Source of the DNA: CAWCKS01 sp963796195
GTDB taxonomy: Bacteria; Pseudomonadota; Alphaproteobacteria; Rhizobiales; Xanthobacteraceae
Direction of reading: 5' to 3'
Length of the DNA: 64,000 bases
NCBI GenBank assembly: GCA_963796195.1
Contig: CAWCKS010000011.1
Span: 248,001 to 312,000 of the forward strand
This document shows, piece by piece, positions 32,678 through 41,510 of this stretch. The number at the start of each line of letters is the position of its first letter. Position 1 is the first letter of the stretch. A program made the translations under genes and the position numbers. The notes below the pieces were generated by a model. The model searched no databases. It was not told where the DNA came from and worked only from the letters and a program-made list of their open reading frames with translations.

Positions 32678-33457
32678 ATGGATCTGGGCATTCGAGGCAG
32701 GAAGGCAATCGTCTGCGCATCGAGCAAGGGGCTGGGCAAGGCCTGCGCCGAATTCCTCGCCGCCGACGGCGTCGACCTCGTGCTGCTGGCGCGTGGTGCC
32801 GAGGCGCTGGAGAAGACGGCCGCGGAGATCCGCGCCAAACATCGGGTCAACGTCACTGCGATCGCGATCGACATCACGACACCGGCGGGACGCGAGGCGG
32901 CACTGAAGGCCTGCCCCAACCCCGACATTCTGGTCAATAACGCCGGTGGCCCGCCGCCCGGCGATTTTCGCAACTGGACCCGCGACGACTGGATCAAGGC
33001 GCTCGACGCCAACATGCTGACCCCGATTGAGCTGATCAAGGCGACGGTCGATGGCATGATGGCGCGCAAATGGGGCCGCATCGTCAATATCACCTCGGCG
33101 GCGGTGCGCTCGCCGATCGATATTCTCGGCCTTTCCAACGGCGCCCGTGCCGGCCTCACCGGCTTCGTCGCGGGTCTGTCGCGGAAAACCATTGCCAATG
33201 GCGTCACCATCAACAATCTGCTGCCCGGCCCATTCCTCACCGACCGCATCCGGTCGACCGCGCAAGCCGAAGCCAAGGCAAGAAACACTTCGGTTGACGA
33301 CGTGATCGCGCATCGATCGAAGGAGAATCCGGCCGGCCGCATCGGCGACCCCGCCGAATTCGGCGCGGCGTGCGCATTCCTTTGCAGCGTGCACGCTGGC
33401 TTTATGACCGGCCAGAACATCCTGCTCGACGGCGGCGCGTTCCGCGGCACGATGTGA
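32678..33457 (+). CDS. SDR family protein lacking the catalytic Tyr/Lys
   Basis: A 259-residue SDR-fold protein. The dinucleotide loop is CASSKGLGK (residues 13-21) in place of TGxxxGxG, and NNAG is present at 87-90. In the active-site region Ser140 is present, but the expected Y-x3-K is replaced by G-L-S-N-G-A-R (151-157), so neither Tyr nor Lys is there. The C-terminal MTGQNILLDGGAFRGTM is normal. This variant recurs in a known SDR subgroup often annotated as 3-oxoacyl-ACP reductase, so classical reductase activity is doubtful. It is followed 37 bp later by the quinone oxidoreductase gene and is likely co-transcribed with it. Confidence 0.85.
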   Translation: MDLGIRGRKAIVCASSKGLGKACAEFLAADGVDLVLLARGAEALEKTAAEIRAKHRVNVTAIAIDITTPAGREAALKACPNPDILVNNAGGPPPGDFRNWTRDDWIKALDANMLTPIELIKATVDGMMARKWGRIVNITSAAVRSPIDILGLSNGARAGLTGFVAGLSRKTIANGVTINNLLPGPFLTDRIRSTAQAEAKARNTSVDDVIAHRSKENPAGRIGDPAEFGAACAFLCSVHAGFMTGQNILLDGGAFRGTM

Positions 33458-33494
33458 GTTTTTATTCGAAGAACAAGAACAGCGAGCAAAATCG

Positions 33495-34481
33495 ATGAAA
33501 GCAGTCTGGTACGACAAACAGGGCCCGGCGAAAGAGGTCATGGTGTTCGGCGAAGTGCCGACGCCGAACGCGGGCGCCGGTGAAGTCCGCGTAAAGCTCG
33601 AGGCCTCCGGCACCAATCCGTCCGACACCTACCGCCGCGGCGGCGGTGCCGGGGCAATGGAATATCCGCGGGTGATCGCCAATTCCGACGGCGCCGGCGT
33701 GATCGACCAGGTCGGCAAGGGTGTGACGCGGTTCAAGGAGGGCCAGCGCGTGTGGCTCTATAACGGCCAGCGCAACGGCCGCGCGTTCGGCACTGCCGCC
33801 GAATACATCGCGCTCGACGAGACGCTGGTGCAGCCACTGCCCGACAACATGTCGTTTGCCGAGGGCGCAACGCTCGGCGTGCCCGGCATGACGGCCTGGG
33901 TCTGCCTGTTTCACGCCGGTCCGGTGACCGGGCAAACCGTGCTGGTGACCGGCGGCGCCGGCGCCGTCGGCCACTACGGCGTGCAGCTCGCCAAGTGGGG
34001 CGGCGCAAAAGTGATCGCGACGGTGAGTTCGGCCGAGAAAGCTGAACAGGCGCGCAAAGCGGGCGCCGATCTTGTCGTCAACTACAGGACCGAGGACGTC
34101 GCGGAAAAGATCCTCGCCTTCGATAAGCATGGCGTCGATCGCGTCGTCGATGTCGACTTCGGCGGCAACTGGCCGGTGACGCAGAAAATCCTGGCGCGCT
34201 TCTCGACGGTCGCGATCTACGCCTCGCGCGGCAATCCCGAGCCGCAGATCAACGTGCGCACGCTGACCAGCAAGACCATCACGATCTACGGCATGCAGCT
34301 GCCGCTGACGCCGATGCCGCTGCAGCGCAAGGCGCAACAGGGCATGCTGGAATGGCTCGCCGGCGGCCGCCGCATTCACAACGTCTCGGCGCAGTTTCCG
34401 CTGGCGAAGACCGTGGACGCGCATCTTGCGGTCGAGGCCGGCACCAAGATGGGGACCGTGATCGTCGACTGCGCGAAATAG
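33495..34481 (+). CDS. NADPH:quinone oxidoreductase (zinc-type MDR superfamily)
   Basis: A 328-residue medium-chain dehydrogenase/reductase. The GroES-like N-domain (residues 1-120, with GEVRVKLEASGTNPSDTYRRGG) precedes the Rossmann domain with VLVTGGAGAVGHYGVQLAKWGGAKVIATVSS (about 149-179). It lacks the structural-zinc cysteine cluster, as do ζ-crystallin-like quinone reductases. It probably reduces quinones or enones with NADPH. It lies just after the SDR gene, and an AraC/GyrI gene follows 68 bp later on the same strand. Confidence 0.9.
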   Translation: MKAVWYDKQGPAKEVMVFGEVPTPNAGAGEVRVKLEASGTNPSDTYRRGGGAGAMEYPRVIANSDGAGVIDQVGKGVTRFKEGQRVWLYNGQRNGRAFGTAAEYIALDETLVQPLPDNMSFAEGATLGVPGMTAWVCLFHAGPVTGQTVLVTGGAGAVGHYGVQLAKWGGAKVIATVSSAEKAEQARKAGADLVVNYRTEDVAEKILAFDKHGVDRVVDVDFGGNWPVTQKILARFSTVAIYASRGNPEPQINVRTLTSKTITIYGMQLPLTPMPLQRKAQQGMLEWLAGGRRIHNVSAQFPLAKTVDAHLAVEAGTKMGTVIVDCAK

Positions 34482-34549
34482 GCCCAATTCAGCAAGATCG
34501 ATCAAATCAGGCTATGCTAGGTGTCTCGTCGTGAACTGACGAGACAACG

Positions 34550-35401
34550 ATGACCACAGGCAATAGCCGCGCCGCCTACCAAGACCGGTTCAGCCGGGTG
34601 ACGGCGCATATCTACGATCATCTCGACGACGACATCGACCTCAACAGGCTCGCCGAGATCGCGTGCCTGTCGCCGTGTCATTGGCATCGCATCTATCACG
34701 CGATGTACGGCGAGACGATCGCGGCAACCGTGAAGCGGTTGCGGCTGCATCGGGCTGCCGGCTTTCTCGCCCAGACAGCAATGCCGATCGCCGAGGTCGC
34801 AAAGCAATCGGGCTACAAGAGCCTGCAGTCGTTTACGCGCGTCTTTGCCGCGGCCTATGGCATGCCGCCGGCGCAATATCGCAAGCGGGGCAGCCACACC
34901 CAGTTTCAACCCGATCATGCGAGGGAGAGGTCAGCGATGTACGACGTCGTCATCAAGGACATGCCGCGCACGGAGATCGTCAGCGTCGATCACACCGGCT
35001 CCTACATGCAGATCGGCAAGGCGTTCGACACGCTCTATGGCTGGCTTGGCGCGCGCAACCTGATCATGCCGCAGATGCGTTCAGTCGGCGTGTTCTTTGA
35101 CGATCCGGATTCGGTTGCAGAAGGCGCATTGCAGTCCCGCGCCGGCGTCATTCTGCCTGGCGCCTTTGCGCTCGAAGCACCGTTGCAGCGCGCCGAGATC
35201 GCCGCCGGTTCTTACGCCGTGCTGCGCCACAAGGGCCCCTATGCTGACATGCGCGCAGCTTATCAGTGGCTCTACGGCGACTGGTTGCTGCGCTCGGGAC
35301 GCGAGCCCGCGGACGCGCCGGTGTTCGAGGAATATCTCAACAGCCCGCGCGACACCGCACCGACCGAACTGCTGTCCGACATTTACCTGGCGCTGATCTA
35401 G
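34550..35401 (+). CDS. AraC family regulator with GyrI-like effector domain
   Basis: A 283-residue protein. Two AraC HTH motifs fill residues 8-110 (IDLNRLAEIACLSPCHWHRIYHAMYGETIAATVKRLRLHRAAGFL and AEVAKQSGYKSLQSFTRVFAAAYGMPPAQYRK). A GyrI-like small-molecule-binding domain follows (about 125-283, YDVVIKDMPRTEIVSVDHTGSYMQIGKAFDTLYGWL and AEIAAGSYAVLRHKGPYADMRAAYQWLYGDWL). This SoxS/Rob-type layout senses hydrophobic compounds or drugs. It may control the preceding oxidoreductases, though all are on the same strand. It is followed 19 bp later by an MGMT-like gene. Confidence 0.92.
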   Translation: MTTGNSRAAYQDRFSRVTAHIYDHLDDDIDLNRLAEIACLSPCHWHRIYHAMYGETIAATVKRLRLHRAAGFLAQTAMPIAEVAKQSGYKSLQSFTRVFAAAYGMPPAQYRKRGSHTQFQPDHARERSAMYDVVIKDMPRTEIVSVDHTGSYMQIGKAFDTLYGWLGARNLIMPQMRSVGVFFDDPDSVAEGALQSRAGVILPGAFALEAPLQRAEIAAGSYAVLRHKGPYADMRAAYQWLYGDWLLRSGREPADAPVFEEYLNSPRDTAPTELLSDIYLALI

Positions 35402-35420
35402 ACTTGCGCGCGGAGGAGCC

Positions 35421-35843
35421 ATGGCGAAGAAAAGCTGGACCGACCGACTCAACGATCCCCGGCCGCACGAGGTCAAGCCGGCGCCGATCAACATCGCCGG
35501 CATGAAGGTGGGCGAGATCATGCTGGTGCCGACCGCGCGCCTCGTCGACGCTTTCATCCGCGCTATTCCCTCAGGCCAAAGCATGGACGTGAAGACGTTG
35601 CGCCAAAAACTGGCGCGCAAATACAAGGCTGAGGTTACCTGCCCCATTACCACGGGCTATCACCTGCGCGCCGTCGCCGAAGCCGCCTGGGAGGCACATC
35701 AAGGCGGCGCCAGGCTTAGCGAGATCACGCCGTTCTGGCGGGTGCTCGACGAGGCGACGCCGACGACGTCACGGCTCGCCTGCGGCACGGATTTCGTGAT
35801 CGGCCAGCGCCGCAGCGAAAAAATTGCCCAAGCGGCAAAATAG
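35421..35843 (+). CDS. MGMT/ATL-like small protein
   Basis: A 140-residue protein with MLVPTARLVDAFIRAIPSGQSMDVKTLRQKLARKYKAEVTCPITTGYHLRAVAEAAWEAHQGGARLSEITPFWRVLDEATP. This resembles a group related to the winged-helix DNA-binding part of O6-alkylguanine transferases. In the place of the PCHR active site stands CPITTG, so alkyl transfer is doubtful. It starts at ATG 35421 with GGAGG 5 bp upstream, 19 bp after the AraC-GyrI gene, and is probably co-transcribed with it. Function unknown; family placement is tentative. Confidence 0.65.
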   Translation: MAKKSWTDRLNDPRPHEVKPAPINIAGMKVGEIMLVPTARLVDAFIRAIPSGQSMDVKTLRQKLARKYKAEVTCPITTGYHLRAVAEAAWEAHQGGARLSEITPFWRVLDEATPTTSRLACGTDFVIGQRRSEKIAQAAK

Positions 35844-35943
35844 TCGCTGCTGAATTCACATTCCACCCTCGTCTCACCGCGGGGTTGCGTCCGCTCAGTA
35901 AACCTTTCATCCTGCGTCCAACAAGAACGAAACGGAGCGGCGC

Positions 35944-36789
35944 ATGAGCTGGAAGGTCGGCAACGTCAAGATCACAAAAATCGTCGAGCTCGAAGCGGTC
36001 GGCGGCTCGCGATTCCTGCTGCCACAGGCGACCTATGACGAGGTCAGGAAGCTGCCCTGGCTGGCGCCGAAATTCGCGACCGAAGACGGCAAACTGATCC
36101 TCTCGATCCACTCGCTGATCCTGGAGACGCCGAAGCAACGCATCATCGTCGACACCTGCATCGGCAACGACAAGCAGGGCCGCAACATCCCGACCTGGAA
36201 CAACCTGCAGAAGCCGTTTCTGGAGGACATGACAAAAGCCGGCTATCCGGCAGACAGCATCGACATGGTGCTCTGCACGCATCTGCACGTCGATCACGTC
36301 GGCTGGAACACGAAACTGGTCGGCGGCAAGTGGGTGCCGACCTTCCCGAAGGCGCGCTACGTGTTCGGCAAGACCGAGTATGACTACTGGAAGGCCAATG
36401 CGCCGACCCCGACGCACGCCGCCGTGTTCGAGGATTCAGTCAAACCCGTCGCCGATGCGGGCCTGGTCGATTTGATCCCGAGCGACCACAAGCTCACCGA
36501 TGAAATCACGATGATCCCGACGCCGGGCCACAGCCCCGGCCACATGAGCATCCACATCAAGTCTGCCGGTGAAGAGGGATTGCTGACCGGCGACGTCGCG
36601 CATCACCCCGTGCAGATGTTCCACCTCGGCTGGTCGTCGCTCGCCGATTCCGACGGCGTGCAATCGGCGAAGACCCGGCAGCAACTATTCTCGCGCTTTG
36701 CCGACACGCCGGTGCTGACCATCGGCGGCCACTTCGGCGCGGGCTACATCAAGCGCGAGGGCGATAGTTTTAGGTACATGGCGGCGTGA
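35944..36789 (+). CDS. MBL-fold metallo-hydrolase (copy 1)
   Basis: A 281-residue hydrolase of the metallo-beta-lactamase superfamily. The zinc motif THLHVDHVGW lies at about residues 114-123, followed by PTPGHSPGHMSIHI (third His), LTGDVAHHP (Asp) and a C-terminal His in GGHFGAGYI. The arrangement resembles AHL-lactonase/AttM-like and other lactone or ester hydrolases; the substrate is not known. RBS ACGGAGCGGC precedes the ATG. It is closely similar to the protein at 38559-39458 (THLHVDHVGWNTKL, VPTFPKARYVF), so the two are paralogues flanking the FAH and GST genes. Confidence 0.88.
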   Translation: MSWKVGNVKITKIVELEAVGGSRFLLPQATYDEVRKLPWLAPKFATEDGKLILSIHSLILETPKQRIIVDTCIGNDKQGRNIPTWNNLQKPFLEDMTKAGYPADSIDMVLCTHLHVDHVGWNTKLVGGKWVPTFPKARYVFGKTEYDYWKANAPTPTHAAVFEDSVKPVADAGLVDLIPSDHKLTDEITMIPTPGHSPGHMSIHIKSAGEEGLLTGDVAHHPVQMFHLGWSSLADSDGVQSAKTRQQLFSRFADTPVLTIGGHFGAGYIKREGDSFRYMAA

Positions 36790-36883
36790 GTAGCGGCAGG
36801 CCGGCTCCATGGACCTTCGGAGCGGTTGAAATCGGCGAAATCCTGTTCCACAACTCTTTCTTCAACAAGTGGAGGCGACGCCC

Positions 36884-37728
36884 ATGAAGCTCCTGAGGTT
36901 CGGTGAAATCGGCCGTGAAAAGCCCGGTCTGCTCGACAAGGACGGCCACGTCCGCGACCTCTCGGCGCATGTCAAGGACATCACTGGCGACATCCTCTCG
37001 CCCGACGGCCTCAAACGCCTTGCCGCGATCAACGCGAGCGACCTGCCGCGTGTCCCTTCGGGCGTCCGCATGGGCGCACCGGTCGCCGGCATCAACAAGC
37101 TGGTTGCGATCGGGCTGAACTACGCCGACCACGCCGCCGAGGCCGGCATGCAGCTTCCGACCGAGCCGATCTTCTTCATGAAGGCGACTGACCTCGATCT
37201 GCGGGCCTCGACGACAATGTCGAGAAGCCGCGCGGCTCGACCAAGCTCGATTGGGAAGTCGAGCTGGGCTTCGTCATCGGCACCAGGGCCAAGTATGTCA
37301 GCGAAGCCGACGCCATGAACCACGTCGCCGGCTACTGCATCGGCAACGACGTCTCCGAGCGCAACTACCAGCTCGAGCGTGGCGGCACCTGGACCAAGGG
37401 CAAGTCGCACGACACATTTGGGCCGCTCGGGCCGTGGCTGGTCACCAAGGACGAAATCCCCGACCCGCATAACCTGAAGATGTGGCTCGACGTCAACGGC
37501 GAGCGCCAGCAGAACGGCTCAACCGCGACCATGGTCTTCAAGCTGCCGAAGCTGATCTCCTACGTCTCGCAGTTCCTGACGCTGCTGCCTGGCGACGTGG
37601 TTGTCACCGGCACGCCGCCCGGCGTCGGCTCCGGCAAGAAGCCGCCACGCTTCCTCAATGTCGGCGATGTCATGACGCTCGGCATCGACGGCCTCGGCAC
37701 GCAGCGGCAGCACATCGTCGCGGCGTAG
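36884..37728 (+). CDS. Fumarylacetoacetate hydrolase family protein (frameshifted)
   Basis: An FAH-fold enzyme of about 281 residues when joined. It has an N-terminal cap (KLLRFGEIGREKPGLLDKDG), then INKLVAIGLNYADHAAEAGMQLPTEPIFFMKATD. Two extra bases near 37196 and 37209 (or one lost) break the frame inside the region expected to read CGPDDNVEKPRGSTKLDWEVELGFVIG. The rest (DVSERNYQLERGGTWTKGKSHDTFGPLGPWLV...GDVVVTGTPPGVG) is intact. Metal-binding acidic residues of the E-x-E-x-D type lie around DWEVELGFVIG. Enzymes of this type act on 2,4-diketo or ureidoglycolate-type acids in aromatic catabolism. RBS GGAGG at 36871 supports ATG 36884. Confidence 0.83.
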
Positions 37729-37742
37729 CGCGCAACCGGCGT

Positions 37743-37885
37743 GGTCGTCCCCGCGAAAGCGGGGACCCATACGCCGCAGAAGTCGTTTGACGACGAAAGC
37801 TCGTGGTCCCGCGGCGGCCATCCGGAGGCGCCGGGCAAGACAAAAGGCACAGGGGTTATGGGTCCCCGCTTTCGCGGGGACGACC
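37743..37885. repeat. MITE-like 143-bp element with 29-bp terminal inverted repeats
   Basis: Positions 37743-37771 and 37857-37885 are perfect 29-bp inverted repeats. Each itself contains the hairpin CCCCGC-GAAA-GCGGGG. The 85-bp centre is non-coding. Palindromes of this kind are known as abundant intergenic repeats in Bradyrhizobium-type genomes. The element lies between the FAH and GST genes and could act as a terminator or attenuator. Confidence 0.8.
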
Positions 37886-37901
37886 CAAACGGAGTCCCCA
37901 C

Positions 37902-38521
37902 ATGAAGCTTACCTTTGCCCCCGCCTCACCTTACGCACGAAAAGTCCGCATCTCCGCAATCGAGCTCGGACTGATCGACAGAATAGCATTCGTGCCGACC
38001 GCGGTGCAGCCTGGCAAATTCAACGAGGATTATTCGCAAACCATCAATCCTTTGCGAAAGCTGCCGGCGTTGATCCTCGATGACGGCTCGACCATCGTCA
38101 ACTCATTCGTTATCGCCGAATACCTCGATGATCTCGCCGGCGGCGGCAAGCTGTTCCCAGCTTCGGGCCCCGACAAGTGGAAGCGCAAGACCGAGCACTC
38201 GATCCTGCAAGGCATGCTGGAAGCAATGCTGCTGTGTCGCTATGAGAAGATGCTGCGGCCCGAGGAGAAACGCTGGCAGACCTGGTATGACGACCAGTGG
38301 GACCGCGCCTGGCACGGCTTTGCGCTGTTCGAGGCAGAAGCCCGAGACCTTTGCACGATCGCTCGACATCACCCAGATCGCGCTGGTCTGTGCGCTCGGC
38401 TATGCTGACTTCCGCTTCCCCGACTGCGGCTGGCGCAAGGCATTCCCGAAGACCGCCGGCATTCCATGAGACGATGATGCAGCGGCCGTCGATCAAGGAC
38501 ACCGTGCCGCCGCCGGCGTAA
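37902..38521 (+). CDS. Glutathione S-transferase family protein (frameshifted twice)
   Basis: A GST of about 205 residues when repaired. The thioredoxin-fold N-domain is intact (KLTFAPASPYARKVRISAIELGL...INPLRKLPALILDDGSTIVNSFVIAEYLDDL, with the Ser of SPYARKVR as probable catalytic residue). The helical C-domain is broken near 38336 and 38457. It reads KPETFARSLDITQIALVCALGYADFRFPDCGWRK, then FHETMMQRPSIKDTVPPPA to the stop at 38519-38521. Both breaks look like single extra bases. It stands between two MBL-fold genes and the FAH gene, consistent with xenobiotic or aromatic breakdown. Confidence 0.82.
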
Positions 38522-38558
38522 GAGCCAGATTGAGCCTCGAACAAGAAGGACGCGCCCC

Positions 38559-39458
38559 ATGAGCCTCACCTTCAAAGCCGGCGACATGACCATCCACCGC
38601 GTCATCGAGGACGAGACGACGTTTCGTACGGTGTCGCAGTTCTTCGGCGAAGTCCCGGCGGATGTGCTTCCCGAGAACCGCGCCTGGCTGCAGCAGATCA
38701 AGGCGCTGGACGCCGATGACGTCCTGAGAATCTGCTTTCAGTCCTACGTTGTCCGCACGCCGCATCACACCATCCTGATCGATACCTGCGTCGGCAACGA
38801 CAAGTCGCGCTCACAATGGCCGGCGTGGCACATGCGCAAGAGCGACACCTATTTGCGCGCGCTCGCCGGGCACGGATTATCCGTCAACGACATCGACTAC
38901 GTCATGTGCACGCACCTGCACGTCGACCACGTCGGCTGGAACACGAAGCTCGAGAACGGCCGTTGGGTGCCGACCTTCCCGAGGGCGCGCTATGTGTTCG
39001 CCAAGCAGGAATACGACTACTGGGCGGGCTTGCACGCCCAGAAGCGGATCACGGTGTTCGAGGACAGCGTACTGCCTATCGCCGAAGCCGGCCGTGCCGA
39101 ACTCGTGTCAAACGAATATCAGCTCGGCGATCATGTGCGGCTGTTGCCGACACCGGGCCACACACCCGGGCATGTCGCGATCCGGTTCGGCAAGGGGCGC
39201 GATGAGGCTGTCATGTCCGGTGATCTCATGCACTCGCCGCTGCAGACGCGCTATCCCGACATCTCACCGGTAGTCGACGTCGACCCCGTGCAATCGGCCA
39301 AAACGCGGCGCAGTTTCATGGAGCGCTATTGCGATACCGCGACGCTGTGCTGCACGGCGCATTTCCCTTCGCCTTCGGTCGGCCGCATCAAGCGCCGCGG
39401 CAACGGGTTCGAGTGCGAGATGGTTGACGGGTTGAAGAGCAACGTAACCGGCATGTAG
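38559..39458 (+). CDS. MBL-fold metallo-hydrolase (copy 2)
   Basis: A 299-residue metallo-beta-lactamase-fold hydrolase. The zinc motif THLHVDHVGW lies at about residues 116-125, with PTPGHTPGHVAIRFG, SGDLMHSP and a C-terminal AHFPSPSVG. Compared with copy 1 the final His region differs (CCTAHFPSPSVGRI against IGGHFGAGYI). The shared block HLHVDHVGWNTKL-x-G-WVPTFP shows the two are paralogues. It follows the GST gene by 37 bp and is likely in the same operon. Substrate unknown, perhaps a lactone or thioester. Confidence 0.88.
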   Translation: MSLTFKAGDMTIHRVIEDETTFRTVSQFFGEVPADVLPENRAWLQQIKALDADDVLRICFQSYVVRTPHHTILIDTCVGNDKSRSQWPAWHMRKSDTYLRALAGHGLSVNDIDYVMCTHLHVDHVGWNTKLENGRWVPTFPRARYVFAKQEYDYWAGLHAQKRITVFEDSVLPIAEAGRAELVSNEYQLGDHVRLLPTPGHTPGHVAIRFGKGRDEAVMSGDLMHSPLQTRYPDISPVVDVDPVQSAKTRRSFMERYCDTATLCCTAHFPSPSVGRIKRRGNGFECEMVDGLKSNVTGM

Positions 39459-39557
39459 GTGGGCAAAGGCTTCATACCTCGTCCCCATATAAGGACCTTG
39501 AGCGGAAGCTGGCCGGTGACGCAGTCGCCTACAAGTGAGTCAGGTCACGCCAATCGC

Positions 39558-39917
39558 CTACTTCGCACACACCGCCTCGACATTATTGCCGTCGGGATCA
39601 ATCAGGAACGCCGCGTAGTAGGTCGGGCTGTAGTCCGCCCGCAGCCCCGGCTTGCCGTTGTCCTTACCGCCGGCTTTCAGCCCCTCGGCATAAAAACGGT
39701 CGACTGCGCCGTGGTCCGGCGCGCTGAAAGCGACGTGAGCGCCGGTGCCTTTCTCCTTGCTGAGATGCAGCCACAGCGTCGATGCGCCCTTCGGTCCGAT
39801 GCCGGCGCCATTGGCATCACGCGAGTTGACGATGTAACCGAGGCTCTTCAGCGCGGCTTCGTAGAAACGCGCGCTCTTTTCGACGTCCTGAACGCGCAAT
39901 CCGATGTGGTCGTACAT
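39558..39917 (-). CDS. VOC family protein (glyoxalase-like)
   Basis: A 119-residue single VOC domain: YDHIGLRVQDVEKSARFYEAALKSLGY at the N-terminus (His3 as metal ligand), SKEKGTGAHVAFSAPDHGAVDRFYAEGLKAGGKDNGKPGLR, and YYAAFLIDPDGNNVEAVCAK with the C-terminal Glu ligand. Small proteins of this pattern are lactoylglutathione lyase-like with unknown substrates. The start at 39917 is preferred; ATG at 39929 would add four residues. The ogt gene lies upstream on the same strand. Confidence 0.87.
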   Translation of the reverse strand: MYDHIGLRVQDVEKSARFYEAALKSLGYIVNSRDANGAGIGPKGASTLWLHLSKEKGTGAHVAFSAPDHGAVDRFYAEGLKAGGKDNGKPGLRADYSPTYYAAFLIDPDGNNVEAVCAK

Positions 39918-40003
39918 GGTCCTCTCCATGGTTGATGGAGACGGATTAACGCGAGAGCGCCGCAGCACGACTTGGCGAAAATTGCTACGTCGAGGTCCTG
40001 GGC

Positions 40004-40573
40004 CTAGTAGCGCACATTGCGCGTCGGCGCCTCGTCGAACAGCGACGGCGTATGGTTCACGTAGGCGCCTTCGATCGCCAGCATTTTGAGCTTGGTGGCG
40101 GTGCCGCCACGTGCTGAAAAGCCGCCCGGCCTGGCGCCGGCCGCGAGTACGCGATGACACGGCACGATGATCGGGAACGGATTCTTGCCCATGGCCTGGC
40201 CAACATCGCGCGACAGCTGTACGCCGCCGAGTTGCTTCGCGATCTCGCCATAGGCGATGGTTGCGCCAGGCGGAATTTTGCGCGCGATGGCGTACACCGC
40301 GCGGTTGAAATCGGGCAGCCGATTCATATCGAGCGCGACATCGGTAAAGTCGTCGCCCCTGGCGCCGTCGAGCAGCGCAACGATCCGGGCGGTCACCGCC
40401 TGCACATGAGGCGGGGGTGAAGCTTCGCACGCGCCGGGCACGCGCTGCAGGAACCGCGCCCGCGAACGCGCCGCGTCGCCTTCGGGCAGCTGGGTGCAGA
40501 AGATGCCGGCATCGCTCCAGGCAATGCCGCACAGGCCGATTCTGGTGTCGAACAGAGTGAATTCCGGAGTCAT
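40004..40573 (-). CDS. ogt: Methylated-DNA-[protein]-cysteine S-methyltransferase
   Basis: A 189-residue suicide repair protein that removes O6-alkyl groups from guanine. The active-site motif is PFPIIVPCHRVLAAG (Cys at about residue 141), preceded by the winged helix IPPGATIAYGEIAKQLGG and followed by GGFSARGGTATKLKMLAIEGA. This is the Ogt type without an Ada N-domain. ATG 40573 is chosen over a longer open frame because it gives TPEFTLFDTRIGLCGIAWS, the usual N-terminus. The VOC gene lies 86 bp downstream on the same strand. Confidence 0.92.
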   Translation of the reverse strand: MTPEFTLFDTRIGLCGIAWSDAGIFCTQLPEGDAARSRARFLQRVPGACEASPPPHVQAVTARIVALLDGARGDDFTDVALDMNRLPDFNRAVYAIARKIPPGATIAYGEIAKQLGGVQLSRDVGQAMGKNPFPIIVPCHRVLAAGARPGGFSARGGTATKLKMLAIEGAYVNHTPSLFDEAPTRNVRY

Positions 40574-40673
40574 CGGGATCGATCCTATCACGGCCGCGCA
40601 GTCGCGCGACTTGGAGATTGTTGCTCTCCAGATAAGATCAGCAGGAGCTGTCCACGACCCAATTCCGGACAAC

Positions 40674-41261
40674 TTATTCCTGGGCCCTCAGCGCGTCGTT
40701 CAGCTTGTCGTAATACTTGGCGACGATGTCGACGCTAGCCGGAAACTGGATTTTCGGCGTGTTCTTCAAGGAATCGTTGAGCTCGTCCAAAGCGTCTTTC
40801 TTGTCCTTGGCCGGCATCTTGGTGTCGGCCTGGATCAGCGCGATCTGCTGCTTCAACGACGCTTCGATACCGATAAATTTCTTCGTCTGCGGATCAAAAC
40901 CGTCGAGCAGCATGTCGATATTGGCGGCGACATTGCCGTATTCGGCGTAGCTTGCGAAGCCGTATTTCTTCGCAACGGCATCGAGCTGAGCCATGGCCTT
41001 GGCATCCGGCGGCTTCGACGGATCATCCGGCAGCTTTGAGGTGATAGCGTCCATCTCCTTCTGTGAGTTGAGCAACCCCTGGATCTGCTTGTCGGTGAGC
41101 GCGACCTGTTGCAATTGCGGCGGTTGTGGCGCGGCCGGCTGCGCCGCCGGCGGCTGCGGCGCCATTTGTTTCGGCTGCTGGGCGAAGCCGCCGGCACAAA
41201 CGGCAACCAGGGTCACGCTCGCAGCGATCATGGTCGCGGCAAGGCGATGCGAACGGATCAT
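40674..41261 (-). CDS. Hypothetical exported protein
   Basis: A 195-residue protein with a signal peptide (HRLAATMIAASVTLVAVCAGGFA), then a Gln/Pro/Ala-rich linker (about residues 28-55). A helical domain follows (DKQIQGLLNSQKEMDAITSKLPDDPSKPPDAKAMAQLDAVAKKYGFASYAEYGNVAANIDMLLDGFDP...). The pattern 'ITSKLP...KKYGFASYAEYGNVAANI' is common to a rhizobial family of unknown function. The ATG at 41261 has AAGGAG 6 bp upstream. Probably periplasmic. Confidence 0.78.
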   Translation of the reverse strand: MIRSHRLAATMIAASVTLVAVCAGGFAQQPKQMAPQPPAAQPAAPQPPQLQQVALTDKQIQGLLNSQKEMDAITSKLPDDPSKPPDAKAMAQLDAVAKKYGFASYAEYGNVAANIDMLLDGFDPQTKKFIGIEASLKQQIALIQADTKMPAKDKKDALDELNDSLKNTPKIQFPASVDIVAKYYDKLNDALRAQE

Positions 41262-41510
41262 CAAATTCTCCTTGGAACAGGGGGCCACGAGCCCCGGGGC
41301 TTGGCGATTCGGTCGAGGTCAGCCTTGTCAATGAGCCCGTATCATGTCGGCAGCATTGCCGCGTAGCGAAGCGCGGCCTGTATCTCCCGCCCTCCTGGCT
41401 TTGTCAAAACGGGATTTTCGCTGTTTCGGAAAAGTCACCAGCTTGTTATCAGTGCAGCAAGCCCGGCCTCCCCGGCCACCGCAACCCGATCAATCGCTGC
41501 TTCCACCGCC

